64,000 bases of DNA from assembly GCA_937138255.1 (NCBI GenBank), contig CAKZOU010000034.1:81639-145638 (forward strand), in the 5' to 3' direction. The notes below the pieces were generated by a model. It ran no database searches. It worked only from the letters and a program-made list of their open reading frames with translations, and had not been told where the DNA came from. The stretch is from an uncultured Paracoccaceae bacterium (GTDB lineage: Bacteria > Pseudomonadota > Alphaproteobacteria > Rhodobacterales > Rhodobacteraceae). Position numbers and translations under genes: made by a program. Below are positions 8,799-18,102 of this stretch, one piece after another (position 1 is the stretch's first letter; the number at the start of each line of letters is the position of its first letter).

Positions 8799-9734
8799 AT
8801 GATGCAAAACCTGCCTTCTCCCGCCTCGCCCTTCCGCATTGGAACCCGTGGATCGCCGCTTGCGCTCGCGCAGGCGCATGAGACGCGGGACCGTTTGGGG
8901 GCGGCGTTTGGCCTGCCGCAAGAGGCGTTTGAGATCGTCGTGATCAAGGTCACGGGCGATGCGGTGCAGGATCGGCCGCTGAAAGAGATCGGTGGCAAGG
9001 GGCTTTTCACGCGCGAGATCGAGGACGCGCTTCTCGATGGCTCGATCGATATTGCCGTGCATTCGATGAAGGATATGCCAGTGGAGCAGCCCGAGGGGCT
9101 GATCCTTGATACCTTTCTGCCGCGCGAGGATGTGCGCGATGCGTTTGTCTCGATTGGGGGCGGGGCGCTGGCGGGTCTGGCGCAGGGCGCGGTGGTGGGA
9201 ACATCGTCCTTGCGGCGCAAGGCGCAGCTTCTGGCGCGACGGCCCGATCTGCAGATTGTCGAATTCCGCGGCAACGTGCAGACGCGGCTTCGCAAGCTGT
9301 CGGAAGGGGTGGCCGAGGCGACCTTCCTTGCCATGGCTGGGCTCAACCGGCTTGGCATGGCCGATGTGCCGCGCCAGCCGATCGAGCCCGAAGACATCCT
9401 GCCCGCCGTGGCGCAGGGCGCGATCGGCATCGAGCGGCGGCTGGTCGATTCGCGGGCGGCGGCGATGCTGGAGGCGATCCATCATGGCCCCACGGGGCAG
9501 CGGCTTAAGGCCGAGCGGGCCTTTCTGGCGGCGCTTGACGGGTCGTGCCAGACGCCAATTGCGGGGCTTGCCGAGCTGAGTGGCGGCAACCTGCGCTTGC
9601 GGGGCGAAATCCTTAGGGTCGATGGCTCGGAAGTGATCCGCGACGATCAGACCGCGGCGATCGAGGATGGCGCAGCTCTGGGCCGCGAGATGGCCCGCAA
9701 GATGCTTGAAAAGGCTGGCCCTGGTTTCTTCTAG
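8799..9734 (+). CDS. hemC: Hydroxymethylbilane synthase (porphobilinogen deaminase)
   Basis: A 311-residue cytoplasmic enzyme that links four porphobilinogens into hydroxymethylbilane. It shows IGTRGSPLALAQA at the start, HSMKDMPVEQPEGL, GTSSLRRKAQLLARRPDL and the cofactor-attachment loop GSCQTPIAG, whose Cys carries the dipyrromethane primer. Its TAG stop is half of a CTAG palindrome whose other strand is the stop of the convergent MFS gene. Confidence 0.97.
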   Translation: MMQNLPSPASPFRIGTRGSPLALAQAHETRDRLGAAFGLPQEAFEIVVIKVTGDAVQDRPLKEIGGKGLFTREIEDALLDGSIDIAVHSMKDMPVEQPEGLILDTFLPREDVRDAFVSIGGGALAGLAQGAVVGTSSLRRKAQLLARRPDLQIVEFRGNVQTRLRKLSEGVAEATFLAMAGLNRLGMADVPRQPIEPEDILPAVAQGAIGIERRLVDSRAAAMLEAIHHGPTGQRLKAERAFLAALDGSCQTPIAGLAELSGGNLRLRGEILRVDGSEVIRDDQTAAIEDGAALGREMARKMLEKAGPGFF

Positions 9735-10933
9735 GGTTCGCGCCCACGGTCGAGCCACAGGATCGCGGCGATAGCGGCGAAGAGCGTGGCCGCACCGAGG
9801 ATCGAGACAAGGCCATAGCCGCTGATCCATGTGCCGATGGCGAAGATCAGGGCGCTCAGGCCGTCGGAAGATAGCCGCTGGAGCGCGATGAGCGAGGCGC
9901 CGGCGCCGGCGCGGCGACCCATGAGATCCTGCAGGTAGCCGATTGCCAGGGCATAGACCATCGCGCCGCCTGCGCCTGCGGGAAAGACCAGCGCCCAGAC
10001 CCACGGCGTTGGCGCGAGGATCGGCAGGAGGCCCAAGAATACCGCATAGATGCCCGCCCCCGCGGTGATGATCCAGAGGCGCGGCATCACACGAAGCAGC
10101 TGGCCGACCGATAGCGTGACCACCACTTCAACCGCCACGAAGAGGCCGAAGAAGAGGCCGACATCGCCCGCGCCGCGGCCTGAGGCTTCGTTGAAGATCA
10201 GGCCGACGACCACGCCGGAAATGGCCGAACCGGAATGGATCGCGCCCATCAGCATGACGCGGATCAGAACAGGCGGCGCGACCATCTCTCCGATCGAGGC
10301 ACGGAAGCCGAGGCCGGATTTCTGCTCGGTCCAGGGGGCCGCGCTGTCGGCGGGCCAGCTTCGCCAGATCAGCGCAAGGAGCGAGAGAGAGACCAGAAGG
10401 ACCACCGGATAGATGGTTAGCAGGGAAAGGCCGCCATCGAAGGCCATGCCCCAGAGCGGCAGGACAATCATGAAAGGCACTGCAAAGGTCGCGCGAACAA
10501 TGGCCAGGATCGCGTCCCGGTCTTGCACTGCCAGCGGCGCAGAAGCGAGGCGGGCCACAGCAAAAAGTTGGCCGAAAAGGGAACCACTGGCGGGCAGCAA
10601 AAGCATATGCGCGACGACGAAATAGACGGGTGAGTTGCCCATCCAGACCAGCGCAGATCCAGCGACCATCAGCGCCGAGGCGCTCAGGGCCATCGACCGG
10701 CGGCTGGGGCGCTGGTCGGTGATGATGCCTACGCCGACCGAGGCGCCGACCGAAACGAAAAGCGCGACTAGGAGGACGAAGGAATAGAACCTGTCGCTGA
10801 TTCCGAAAACGCTGATGGCGATGAGCGACTGATAGATCGCGACCGAGGCAGCGTGGATGCCAAATAGCAAAACGGCGCCCACGACGAGCCGCAGGGTCGG
10901 ATCGGTTGCGATCAGGCGAAGCTGTCGGATCAT
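9731..10933 (-). CDS. MFS transporter
   Basis: A 400-residue membrane protein with about 12 hydrophobic segments and the basic cytoplasmic loop DQRPSRRS between segments 2 and 3, where MFS proteins carry motif A. The pattern resembles efflux-type MFS members, but no substrate can be assigned. Its ATG overlaps the TGA of the upstream FAD oxidase gene (ATGA at 10930-10933), so translation is probably coupled and a hydroxyacid-related role is possible. Confidence 0.85.
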   Translation of the reverse strand: MIRQLRLIATDPTLRLVVGAVLLFGIHAASVAIYQSLIAISVFGISDRFYSFVLLVALFVSVGASVGVGIITDQRPSRRSMALSASALMVAGSALVWMGNSPVYFVVAHMLLLPASGSLFGQLFAVARLASAPLAVQDRDAILAIVRATFAVPFMIVLPLWGMAFDGGLSLLTIYPVVLLVSLSLLALIWRSWPADSAAPWTEQKSGLGFRASIGEMVAPPVLIRVMLMGAIHSGSAISGVVVGLIFNEASGRGAGDVGLFFGLFVAVEVVVTLSVGQLLRVMPRLWIITAGAGIYAVFLGLLPILAPTPWVWALVFPAGAGGAMVYALAIGYLQDLMGRRAGAGASLIALQRLSSDGLSALIFAIGTWISGYGLVSILGAATLFAAIAAILWLDRGREP

Positions 10934-12351
10934 GAATTGGCCGGAGGGATCAGTTTGCCGGGGTTCATCAGGTTGTCAGGGTCAAACGCCGCCTTGACCA
11001 AGCGCATCGCCGCCAGAACCTCGGGCGGCTTGCGCCGCCGCATCGTGGGCAGCTTGTAGAGGCCGATGCCGTGCTCGGCCGAAAAAGAACCGCCCAGTTC
11101 GGCAACTACATCTTCGACCGTCTCGCGCAGGCGGTCTTGCAGGGCTTCGTCTGTGGAGGTCGGGTAGAGGGTATAGTGCAGGTTACCGTCGCCCAAATGC
11201 GCCACGGTCAATTCGTCGATCTCGGGGTCAATGGCGGCAAGGCGGGGCCGGACGCGGGCATAGAAATCCTCGATCCGGTCGAGCGGCAGGGCGATATCGT
11301 TGTCGACCCGGCAGGCGCGCAGATAGGCGATGGCGGCGGCGGATTCGCGGCGGGTCCACATCTCGCGCCGCTGGGCTTCGCTGGTGGCGATCACCGCGTC
11401 GAGCAGGGCGCCTTCCTCGTGCATCGTGGCCAACACAGCTTCCAGCATCTCGTCGGCGGGGCGCGTCCCGTCCGGGCGCTGGGTGGCCAGAAGCGAGGAG
11501 GTGATGCCTAGCTCGATCATCACGTTCACATCATGGCGCTCGGCAAAGGGCAGGCGGGCCTTGGGATCGAGCTTGAGGTGCCCCTCGATGTATTCGCGCG
11601 GCATGTATTCAAAGGCTTCCACGGCGCCGCCACTTTCCGCCTGAAGCCGGTTCAGAAGGTCGAGCGCATCACCAAGGCTTCGCAGCGCGACCGTGGCCGT
11701 CAGATAGGCGCGCGGGCGGGGGGCGAGCTTCATCACCGCGGCGGTGATGACGCCGAGCGTGCCTTCCCCACCGATGAAGAGGTGCTTGAGCGCATAGCCG
11801 GTGTTGTCTTTGTGCAGCGCGCTCATCAGATCGAGCACGCGGCCATCGGCCAGAACCACCTCGACCCCGAGGCAAAGATCGCGGGTATTGCCATAGCGCA
11901 GAACGTTGGAGCCGCCGGCATTGGTCGAGAGGACACCGCCCAGCATGGCCGATCCTCGCGCACCGAAGGTCAGCGGGAATACGAGATCCTGCTCCTCGGC
12001 AGCCTCATGCAGTTTGGTCAGGACAACCCCTGCCTCAGCGACGATGGCGCGTGCGGCGGGGCGGACATCGCGGATGCGGTTCATCCGGTCGAGCGAGAGC
12101 TTGATCCCGCCCGGCGCAAAGGTCGCGCCGTTGAAACCTGTCTTGCCGCTTACCGGCACAATCGGGGTTTTCGTTTCGCTGGCAATTTGCAGGATCTCTG
12201 AAACCTCGGCGGTCGAGGCGGGCCGCAGAACCGCAGCAGGCGGCCCCACGAATTCACCGGCTATGTCCTGATCCCAAGGAGCGGTATCTTTGCCCGTCAG
12301 AACGTTCCGCGGGCCAATCGCAGCGGCAAAGCGTTCGAGCGGCAGGGACAT
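10930..12351 (-). CDS. FAD-linked 2-hydroxyacid oxidase (GlcD / D-lactate dehydrogenase family)
   Basis: A 473-residue flavoprotein of the VAO/PCMH fold. The FAD-binding N-terminal half has PIVPVSGKTGFNG, GGVLSTNAGGSNVLRYGNTRD and GGEGTLGVIT. The C-terminal half has HLGDGNLHYTLYP and the EHGIGLYK motif of glycolate, D-lactate and 2-hydroxyglutarate dehydrogenases. It probably oxidises a D-2-hydroxyacid and passes electrons to a membrane carrier. The true start is the ATG at 12351, behind AAGGAGAACGCT; the frame opens further upstream without support. It heads a two-gene operon with the MFS transporter. Confidence 0.9.
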   Translation of the reverse strand: MSLPLERFAAAIGPRNVLTGKDTAPWDQDIAGEFVGPPAAVLRPASTAEVSEILQIASETKTPIVPVSGKTGFNGATFAPGGIKLSLDRMNRIRDVRPAARAIVAEAGVVLTKLHEAAEEQDLVFPLTFGARGSAMLGGVLSTNAGGSNVLRYGNTRDLCLGVEVVLADGRVLDLMSALHKDNTGYALKHLFIGGEGTLGVITAAVMKLAPRPRAYLTATVALRSLGDALDLLNRLQAESGGAVEAFEYMPREYIEGHLKLDPKARLPFAERHDVNVMIELGITSSLLATQRPDGTRPADEMLEAVLATMHEEGALLDAVIATSEAQRREMWTRRESAAAIAYLRACRVDNDIALPLDRIEDFYARVRPRLAAIDPEIDELTVAHLGDGNLHYTLYPTSTDEALQDRLRETVEDVVAELGGSFSAEHGIGLYKLPTMRRRKPPEVLAAMRLVKAAFDPDNLMNPGKLIPPANS

Positions 12352-12471
12352 AGCGTTCTCCTTCGGGTTTCTGGCCAGTGCTAGCGGCTTCAGAGCGCCG
12401 GGAAAAGAGGGCAAGGCTCGCGACTTTTCCTCTTGACGCCGCCTGACCCACAGACTACCTCGCACCGCGTT

Positions 12472-12548
12472 GGCGGAGTAGCTCAGTTGGTTAGAGCAGC
12501 GGAATCATAATCCGCGTGTCGGGGGTTCAAGTCCCTCCTCCGCTACCA
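12472..12548 (+). tRNA. tRNA-Met (CAU), elongator
   Basis: A full 77-base cloverleaf including an encoded CCA. The acceptor stem is GGCGGAG / CTCCGCT (one G-U pair), the anticodon arm is GCGGA-ATCATAA-TCCGC with CAT at 12506-12508, and the T loop has GGTTCAAGTCC. The acceptor and D-arm match alphaproteobacterial elongator tRNA-Met rather than the initiator or the lysidine tRNA-Ile(CAU). Confidence 0.95.
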
Positions 12549-12620
12549 TCCTTCCCCGAAAAGATATTCTTTCTCGAACGAACGCAGTTTCTTTGCTTCC
12601 GTGGCCTTTTCAAAGGAACC

Positions 12621-12650
12621 GCGCCCTCCCGCGAGGGAGAGCGCGTTCTT
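12621..12650. other. GC hairpin between tRNA-Met and the secreted-protein gene
   Basis: GCGCCCTCCC-GCGA-GGGAGAGCGC forms a ten-pair stem with one mismatch, followed on the plus strand by GTTCTT. It may end the tRNA transcript, or the convergent gene on the other strand, but the T-run is weak. Confidence 0.4.
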
Positions 12651-12678
12651 GCCAAAGAAGAATAAACGACTTGCGCGC

Positions 12679-13680
12679 TTACCTAGAGATTACATCTCGT
12701 CCGGGGGTGTCGTTGTTGCCGCTATTGATGCCGAGAGTGTGCTGGCACTCCATTTCGTATGCTGACTGGTTGGTCTTGAATGTGGCAGATACGCCTTCGA
12801 CCTCGAACCAGCCAACTTCCGTACCGGGGACTTTGGGAATGTCCCAAAGACGCAGCACGTTAAAGTTGCCGTTTGCGTCGGTAATCGCGCCGTAAGTCTG
12901 GCTCGGCACTCCATTGTGAACATAGCGGTAGTTGATTTGCGTGTTCGGCACCGAAGCCTGAACTTGCAGGCTTGTCCTGACCTGACAGGTTCCGGTCTTT
13001 GTCGTGATCTCGGTGAGACCCAGCGAAGATCCCAAAACGTCAACCCGTGGCGCAATTCCTCCGCTTCCGCCGGGCGTCGCGGGCGGTTGGTGGCGCTTGC
13101 AGATTACGTCGAGTTTCACAGTATCCTTTGCCTCGAAGATCAGCTGGTTCGATCCCGGGCCGTTCAAGTTCTGGTAGTGGGCAAGATTTACTTCGAAATG
13201 GGCTTGACGGTCTTGCCCGAAGATCTGGGCATTGGACGCGCCGTTATGGCGCAGCCCTGCCGCAATCGTGTTGCACATGGACACGGCCTCGTCCTCGATT
13301 GTCCCCGCAGCGACCGACAGATCCACTGATTTGTTGACCGTGTTCGGGCGATTGCCAAACGGATAGCTTTCCGAGTGCCGCGAGAACCACATTCCGCCGA
13401 CCTCTGTCGCGATACCGACACCGGTCCAGATCTCTGGCTCGACCCACCAGCTTACAATGCTGCCGGAGACCCCGACGTCGAGATAAACATGGGCCTCTAT
13501 AATGGCGGGCGAGTTGCCCTGTAGCTGGGTGTAATCCTGTCCGTTGCTCAGGACGACAATGGAATTCGGGCTAATCGACTGGATCTGATAATCGCCTTCA
13601 TCGGCCTGAGCAGGGGCAGCTGCGAAAGCCGCAAGCACATGTGCTGCAAATAGATTCCGTAAAGTGGTTTTGATGTTCAT
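12679..13680 (-). CDS. Secreted protein of unknown function, two domains
   Basis: A 333-residue protein I do not recognise. A clear Sec signal peptide ends APAQA at residue 26. The N-terminal domain (about 30-195) is Ser/Asn-rich and beta-like with Cys136 and Cys194. A flexible linker QPPATPGGSGG (about 199-209) leads to a C-terminal domain (about 212-333) with Cys232 and Cys312, so one disulfide per domain is plausible. Base composition is lower in GC than its neighbours. It stands alone between tRNA-Met and the ABC export system. No operon partner or catalytic motif is visible. Confidence 0.75.
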   Translation of the reverse strand: MNIKTTLRNLFAAHVLAAFAAAPAQADEGDYQIQSISPNSIVVLSNGQDYTQLQGNSPAIIEAHVYLDVGVSGSIVSWWVEPEIWTGVGIATEVGGMWFSRHSESYPFGNRPNTVNKSVDLSVAAGTIEDEAVSMCNTIAAGLRHNGASNAQIFGQDRQAHFEVNLAHYQNLNGPGSNQLIFEAKDTVKLDVICKRHQPPATPGGSGGIAPRVDVLGSSLGLTEITTKTGTCQVRTSLQVQASVPNTQINYRYVHNGVPSQTYGAITDANGNFNVLRLWDIPKVPGTEVGWFEVEGVSATFKTNQSAYEMECQHTLGINSGNNDTPGRDVISR

Positions 13681-14056
13681 TTCTCAATCCCCAAAAAAAA
13701 TTGGAAAATTCAAGTATTCTTCCAGGTCGATAGCCTAGGCGAATTGGATATTCTCGCGACCGGAGTCTGACCATCCAACGCACAAAACACTTTCGTTTTG
13801 AAGTGCCGCTGCGAGGTCGTTTTGGACGACACTTGACGTAGTGCCCGGCGGAAGTGAGGTGGCATGACAGTGCCGATCATTAACCAATCTAGGAAAATTA
13901 TGCGCCTCCTGTCCCAATTCGGTCAAGCAGGAGAGCAAGGTCAACAGCGGAAGATGCCCCATCGTCATCCAATGGTACCGGTAGGGAGGAATTGTGTTGG
14001 TCAAGGCATTCAGTCCCTGCCTCGGGAAGAAGATCCGCGTATCGCTCCATCTAATG
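13681..14056. other. Intergenic region with no supported gene
   Basis: With the box and leader that follow, this gap is 423 bases long, the longest in the window. It holds the divergent promoters of the secreted protein and the ABC operon, and A/T-rich patches near 13690-13720 and 14050-14090. An open frame in line with the ATPase runs through it from 13864, but it has no Shine-Dalgarno and its text does not resemble an ABC N-terminus. Confidence 0.6.
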
Positions 14057-14070
14057 TTGATATTGATCAA
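14057..14070. promoter_or_regulatory. FNR/FnrL-type box upstream of the ABC export operon
   Basis: TTGATATTGATCAA is a perfect match to the FNR consensus TTGAT-N4-ATCAA. It lies 33 bases before the ATPase start codon. In Rhodobacterales this box is read by FnrL, a low-oxygen sensor, or by Dnr/Nnr relatives. The short distance to the ATG would place a promoter over or just upstream of the box, so repression or activation are both possible. Confidence 0.65.
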
Positions 14071-14103
14071 TTTATTCCTCAGATTGTTAGCTATGGTGAA
14101 GGC

Positions 14104-14835
14104 ATGACCAAGCGTTCCAAAACTGCCGAAACCGCTCCGGCATTTCGCGCCTCTGGGCTGACCAAAGTCTATGGCGAAGGGCGCACTGCCGTTCACGCGC
14201 TCCGCGGCGTCGATATGGAGATCCCGAGGGGCGAGATCGTCGTGCTTCTGGGGCCGTCCGGCTCGGGAAAATCGACGCTTCTCAACATACTTGGCGGCCT
14301 CGATCGCCCCACAGATGGCACCGCCCATTTCGCCGACACCTGTTTGACCGATATGGATGACGCCGGGCTCACGCTCTATCGGCGCAATCACGTTGGCTTT
14401 GTCTTCCAGTTCTATAACCTGATGCCAAGCCTGACGGCTGAGGAAAATGTCGAGCTTGTCACCGAGATAGCCCGCAATCCGATGGCTGCGGGTGAGGCGC
14501 TGTCGCTTGTGGGCCTTGGTGAGCGCCGCAATCACTTTCCGGCGCAGCTTTCGGGCGGCGAGCAGCAGAGGGTCGCTATTGCGCGGGCAGTGGCCAAGCA
14601 GCCCGAAGTTCTCTTCTGCGACGAACCGACGGGCGCCCTTGATAGCACCACAGGCCGCGCCGTTCTTCGGGTCTTGCGAGATGTGAATGATCGGCTTGGG
14701 ACAACGATCCTTATCATTACCCACGCAGCCGCCACAGCGGCTATGGCCGATCGTGTGATCCGGTTCGCCGATGGTGGAATCCTTGAGGTCACGGTCAACA
14801 AGACCCGCGTCGATCCCGAAGAGCTGGTTTGGTGA
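14104..14835 (+). CDS. ABC transporter ATP-binding protein (MacB/LolD class)
   Basis: A 243-residue ATPase with Walker [10 protein letters not shown]-loop text [14 protein letters not shown], signature LSGGEQQR, Walker [13 protein letters not shown] and switch His in ITH. The ...[12 protein letters not shown] and DEPTGALD text is typical of the MacB/LolD/FtsE group, which drives mechanotransmission rather than transport through a pore. The start MTKRSK at 14104 is close behind GAAGG. The stop overlaps the permease start by four bases (GTGA). Confidence 0.92.
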   Translation: MTKRSKTAETAPAFRASGLTKVYGEGRTAVHALRGVDMEIPRGEIVVLLGPSGSGKSTLLNILGGLDRPTDGTAHFADTCLTDMDDAGLTLYRRNHVGFVFQFYNLMPSLTAEENVELVTEIARNPMAAGEALSLVGLGERRNHFPAQLSGGEQQRVAIARAVAKQPEVLFCDEPTGALDSTTGRAVLRVLRDVNDRLGTTILIITHAAATAAMADRVIRFADGGILEVTVNKTRVDPEELVW

Positions 14836-17195
14836 GGCCGCTCGACAAGAAGCTCTGGCGCGATCTGCGCCGCGTGAAGGGGCAGGCGGCTGCCATCGGC
14901 CTTGTCATCGCGCTGGGCGTGATGATGCAGGTGATGATGTCGGGCCTCGTGCATTCGCTTCAGGAAACCCGCGCGGAATATTACGAGCGCTATCGCCTCG
15001 CCGATATCTTTGCGCCGGTCCTTCGTGCGCCCAATTCTGTCGCCACGCAGCTTGCTGCGATTGACGGCGTCTCGAGGGTTGAAACCCGCGTGACCGGCAT
15101 GGTGTTGATCAATATCCCGTCGCGCGATCTTCCGGTCATGGGCCGCGCGCTGTCGCTGCCGCCCGGTGGCGAGCCGGGGCTCAACGCGATCTACATGAGC
15201 ACTGGCCGGATGTTCGATGCCGCGCACCCCGAAGAGATCGTCTTGCTCGACAGTTTTGCCGAAGCGAATGATCTGGTTGCCGGCGACAGCCTGATCGCCA
15301 CGATCAACGGCGCCCAGCGGGAATATCGGATCGTCGGAACCGCGCGATCACCCGAATACCTCTATACCACAGCCCCGGGCGAGCTTGTCCCTGATGACGC
15401 TCGCTTCGGGGTGATCTGGATGAACCGCGATGCCATGGCCGCCGCCTATGATATGGTCGGCGCCTTTGGCGAGGCGCTCTTTTCGATCAACCGGGATGCC
15501 CGCGAAGCGTCAGTCCTCGAAGAGATCGACCGCGTTCTCAAGCCCTTCGGCGGGGGCGGTGCCTTTGGGCTTGCCGATCAGTATTCCAACCGGTTCGTTT
15601 CCGAGGAAATGAGCGGGCTTGAGGTCAGCGCCTCGGGCGTTCCGCCCTTCTTCCTCGCCGTGGCGGCATTCCTTCTTTACATCGTCGTCAGCCGCATGGT
15701 GCAGGCCGAACGGGAAGAGATTGGCCTGATGAAAGCATTCGGCTATCGCAACCGCGAGGTTGGCTGGCATTATATGAAGATGGTGCTGGTGATCGCTGTT
15801 GGCGGGGCCATCGCCGGATGCTTGATCGGTATCGGCGCCGGACGCGCGATGATCAATCTCTATACGGTGTATTTCAAGTTTCCGTTCCTCATTTTCGTCC
15901 TTGATCCGCAGTCATTTGTCAGTGGCGTTTCGGTCTCGATTCTCTCGGCCTCGATCGGCGGGCTTTTTGTGATGCGGCGGATCTTCCGAATGGCGCCCGC
16001 GGATGCCATGCGCCCGCCTGCGCCCGCAGACTACAGCGCCGCTGGTCAGATCGGGGCGTGGTTTGCGAAATACCTCGACCAACCCAGCCGGATGGTTCTT
16101 CGGCGCGTGACGCGCCAGCCGGGGCGGATGCTGGGTGCGGTGCTTGGTATCGCGATGGGCATGGCGCTTACCCTGTCGATGATCACGATTTACGCGGGGT
16201 TTGAGCGCACACTCGATCTGACCTTCACCGTGGTTGATCGTTCTGACGTGACGGTGAGTTTTGCGCGGCCCGTTGGCGAGGATGCGATCTTTGCGCTTCG
16301 GCGCATTCCCGGGGTCGACGTGGTCGAACCGACCCGAGCGGTCGGCGCGGTTCTTCGCAACGGGCGGTTCAGCCATCAGGGCGCGATCACGGGCCTCACT
16401 GATGCGCCGGAACTGATCCGCGCCATCGATAGCGACTATGCCACGATCGAAATGCCTGCCAGCGGCATCGTACTTGCCAAGGAACTTGCCGATCTTCTGG
16501 GCATCGTGCCGGGCGAGATGCTGACGATCGAAGTGATGGGTGGCAACCAGCCGGTGCTTGATGTCCCGCTTGTGGCGATTGCCCAGAGCCTTCTTGGGGC
16601 GCCGGCCTATATGGGGATGGAGGCGCTCAATCGCACTTTGGGCGAGCCGGGGCTGGCATCAGGGGCCTATCTCCGGATCGACAGGGCGCATGAGCAAGAG
16701 ATATTCGCGGCTTTGCGCGATATGCCGATGATAGCTGGCGTGAGCCTGAAATCCGAGATGCGGACCGCTTTCGAGACGCTGATGAACCAAGGCGCCGGGG
16801 CGACCCGCTATGTCATGGGGCTTGTCGCCTTCATTATTACCTTCGGTATTGTCTACAACGCCGCTCGCGTGGCCCAGGCCGAGCGTGCCCGCGACCTCGC
16901 GAGCCTTCGCGTGATCGGCTTTCATCGCGGTGAGACGGCCTTTGTTCTATTGGGAGAGCTTGCAGTTGTCACCCTCTTGGCGCTGCCGCTGGGCTCGCTG
17001 ATGGGGCACTATATGTCCTCTGCGGTTGCCGAAGGATTTTCGACCGAGCTTTACCAGATCCCCGCGCTCTTCCTGCCCGAAAGCCACGGCTATTCGGCGC
17101 TTGTTGTGATTGCCGCCGCGCTCTTTTCCGGCTGGCTTGTGAAACGTGACCTAGACCGGGCCGATATCACCACGGCCCTGAAAACACGGGAGTAG
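14832..17195 (+). CDS. ABC transporter permease with two FtsX domains
   Basis: A 787-residue inner-membrane protein. A first transmembrane segment (about 18-40) is followed by a periplasmic MacB-like domain (about 45-265), an FtsX domain with three segments (about 270-395), a second long periplasmic part (about 440-650) and a second FtsX domain (about 655-785). The doubled layout resembles YbbP/LolC-E-like DUF214 permeases. Start is GTG at 14832 (a TTG at 14829 is the alternative); it overlaps the ATPase stop. It forms one complex with the ATPase and probably with the adaptor 4 bases downstream. Confidence 0.88.
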   Translation: MRPLDKKLWRDLRRVKGQAAAIGLVIALGVMMQVMMSGLVHSLQETRAEYYERYRLADIFAPVLRAPNSVATQLAAIDGVSRVETRVTGMVLINIPSRDLPVMGRALSLPPGGEPGLNAIYMSTGRMFDAAHPEEIVLLDSFAEANDLVAGDSLIATINGAQREYRIVGTARSPEYLYTTAPGELVPDDARFGVIWMNRDAMAAAYDMVGAFGEALFSINRDAREASVLEEIDRVLKPFGGGGAFGLADQYSNRFVSEEMSGLEVSASGVPPFFLAVAAFLLYIVVSRMVQAEREEIGLMKAFGYRNREVGWHYMKMVLVIAVGGAIAGCLIGIGAGRAMINLYTVYFKFPFLIFVLDPQSFVSGVSVSILSASIGGLFVMRRIFRMAPADAMRPPAPADYSAAGQIGAWFAKYLDQPSRMVLRRVTRQPGRMLGAVLGIAMGMALTLSMITIYAGFERTLDLTFTVVDRSDVTVSFARPVGEDAIFALRRIPGVDVVEPTRAVGAVLRNGRFSHQGAITGLTDAPELIRAIDSDYATIEMPASGIVLAKELADLLGIVPGEMLTIEVMGGNQPVLDVPLVAIAQSLLGAPAYMGMEALNRTLGEPGLASGAYLRIDRAHEQEIFAALRDMPMIAGVSLKSEMRTAFETLMNQGAGATRYVMGLVAFIITFGIVYNAARVAQAERARDLASLRVIGFHRGETAFVLLGELAVVTLLALPLGSLMGHYMSSAVAEGFSTELYQIPALFLPESHGYSALVVIAAALFSGWLVKRDLDRADITTALKTRE

Positions 17196-17199
17196 ACCC

Positions 17200-18102
17200 A
17201 TGGCCCAGAAACGCCGCCGTTCACGCAGATTCCTAACCCTCATTGCGATTGCCTTAATCGCAGCCGCGATGACCTATGCCTTTTGGCCCAAGCCAGCACT
17301 GGTCGATCTGGGAACCGTGGGGCGCGGCCCGCTTATGGTGACTATTGACGAGGAAGGCCAAACGCGGGTCCGCGATATCACGTTGGTGTCGGCCCCGACG
17401 ACCGGGGCCTTGGAGCGGATCACCCTTCGTTCAGGTGATGCAATCGGCAAAGGGAAACGGATTGCGGGGATCTCCCCCGCGGTGCCGGGCTTGGCTGAAG
17501 AGGTGATCGTCGCTCCGGCTGAAGGGCAGGTTCTTCAGATCTATCAGGCTGGAGGGGCGATGGTTGTTGCTGGCTCGCCCATTCTCGAGATTGGCGACAT
17601 CCAGTCCGATCTTGAGGTTGTTGTCGATCTTCTGTCGTCGGACGCTGTTTCCATCGAAGCCGGCGCGGCCGTTTTGCTTGGCGGTTGGGGCGGAGGAACG
17701 ACGCTTGAGGGCGTCGTCGCACGTATCGATCCGGTCGCCACAACCCGAATTTCGGCGCTTGGTGTCCAAGAGCAGCGGGTCGACGTCACCATCGACTTCA
17801 CCGGACCTTCAGAAGAACGCCAAGGCCTTGGCCACGGTTTCCGCCTTGAGGCGCGGATCGTGCAATGGAGCGACGATGCAGCGCTTCTAGCCCCGGCCAG
17901 TGCGCTATTTCGCGAGAACGGCGTTTGGTCGGTCTTCCGGGTTGCGGAGGGGATCGCCCATCTTACACCTGTCGAGGTCGGCCACAGCGACGGCATCCAC
18001 ACCGAAATCCTGAGCGGTCTCGGCGACGGCGACGTCGTGGTTCTCTACCCGTCGTCCAGCCTCGTCGATGGAGGGGCAGTCGCGGAGCGTGCTGCGGAGT
18101 AG
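17200..18102 (+). CDS. HlyD-like periplasmic adaptor lacking the coiled-coil hairpin
   Basis: A 300-residue membrane-anchored adaptor. A basic N-terminus and one transmembrane segment (about 12-28) are followed by the two halves of a lipoyl domain (about 42-85 and 100-135), a beta-barrel (about 137-205) and a membrane-proximal domain (about 215-295). In most members an alpha-hairpin of 60 or more residues sits between the lipoyl halves; here they are joined by about 20 residues, so the usual contact to a TolC-type channel is missing. The last 198 bases are antisense to the extended 3' end of wecC. Confidence 0.8.
   Translation: MAQKRRRSRRFLTLIAIALIAAAMTYAFWPKPALVDLGTVGRGPLMVTIDEEGQTRVRDITLVSAPTTGALERITLRSGDAIGKGKRIAGISPAVPGLAEEVIVAPAEGQVLQIYQAGGAMVVAGSPILEIGDIQSDLEVVVDLLSSDAVSIEAGAAVLLGGWGGGTTLEGVVARIDPVATTRISALGVQEQRVDVTIDFTGPSEERQGLGHGFRLEARIVQWSDDAALLAPASALFRENGVWSVFRVAEGIAHLTPVEVGHSDGIHTEILSGLGDGDVVVLYPSSSLVDGGAVAERAAE

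Noticed and set aside
13053..13065. TCCTCCGCTTCCG, similar to the 3' end of tRNA-Met, as an attachment-site copy
   Set aside because: Three mismatches in 13 bases, lies inside the secreted-protein gene, and no integrase or other mobile gene is near.
13864..14103. 80-codon extension of the ABC ATPase
   Set aside because: Crosses the FNR box and promoter region; no Shine-Dalgarno and no resemblance to ABC proteins.
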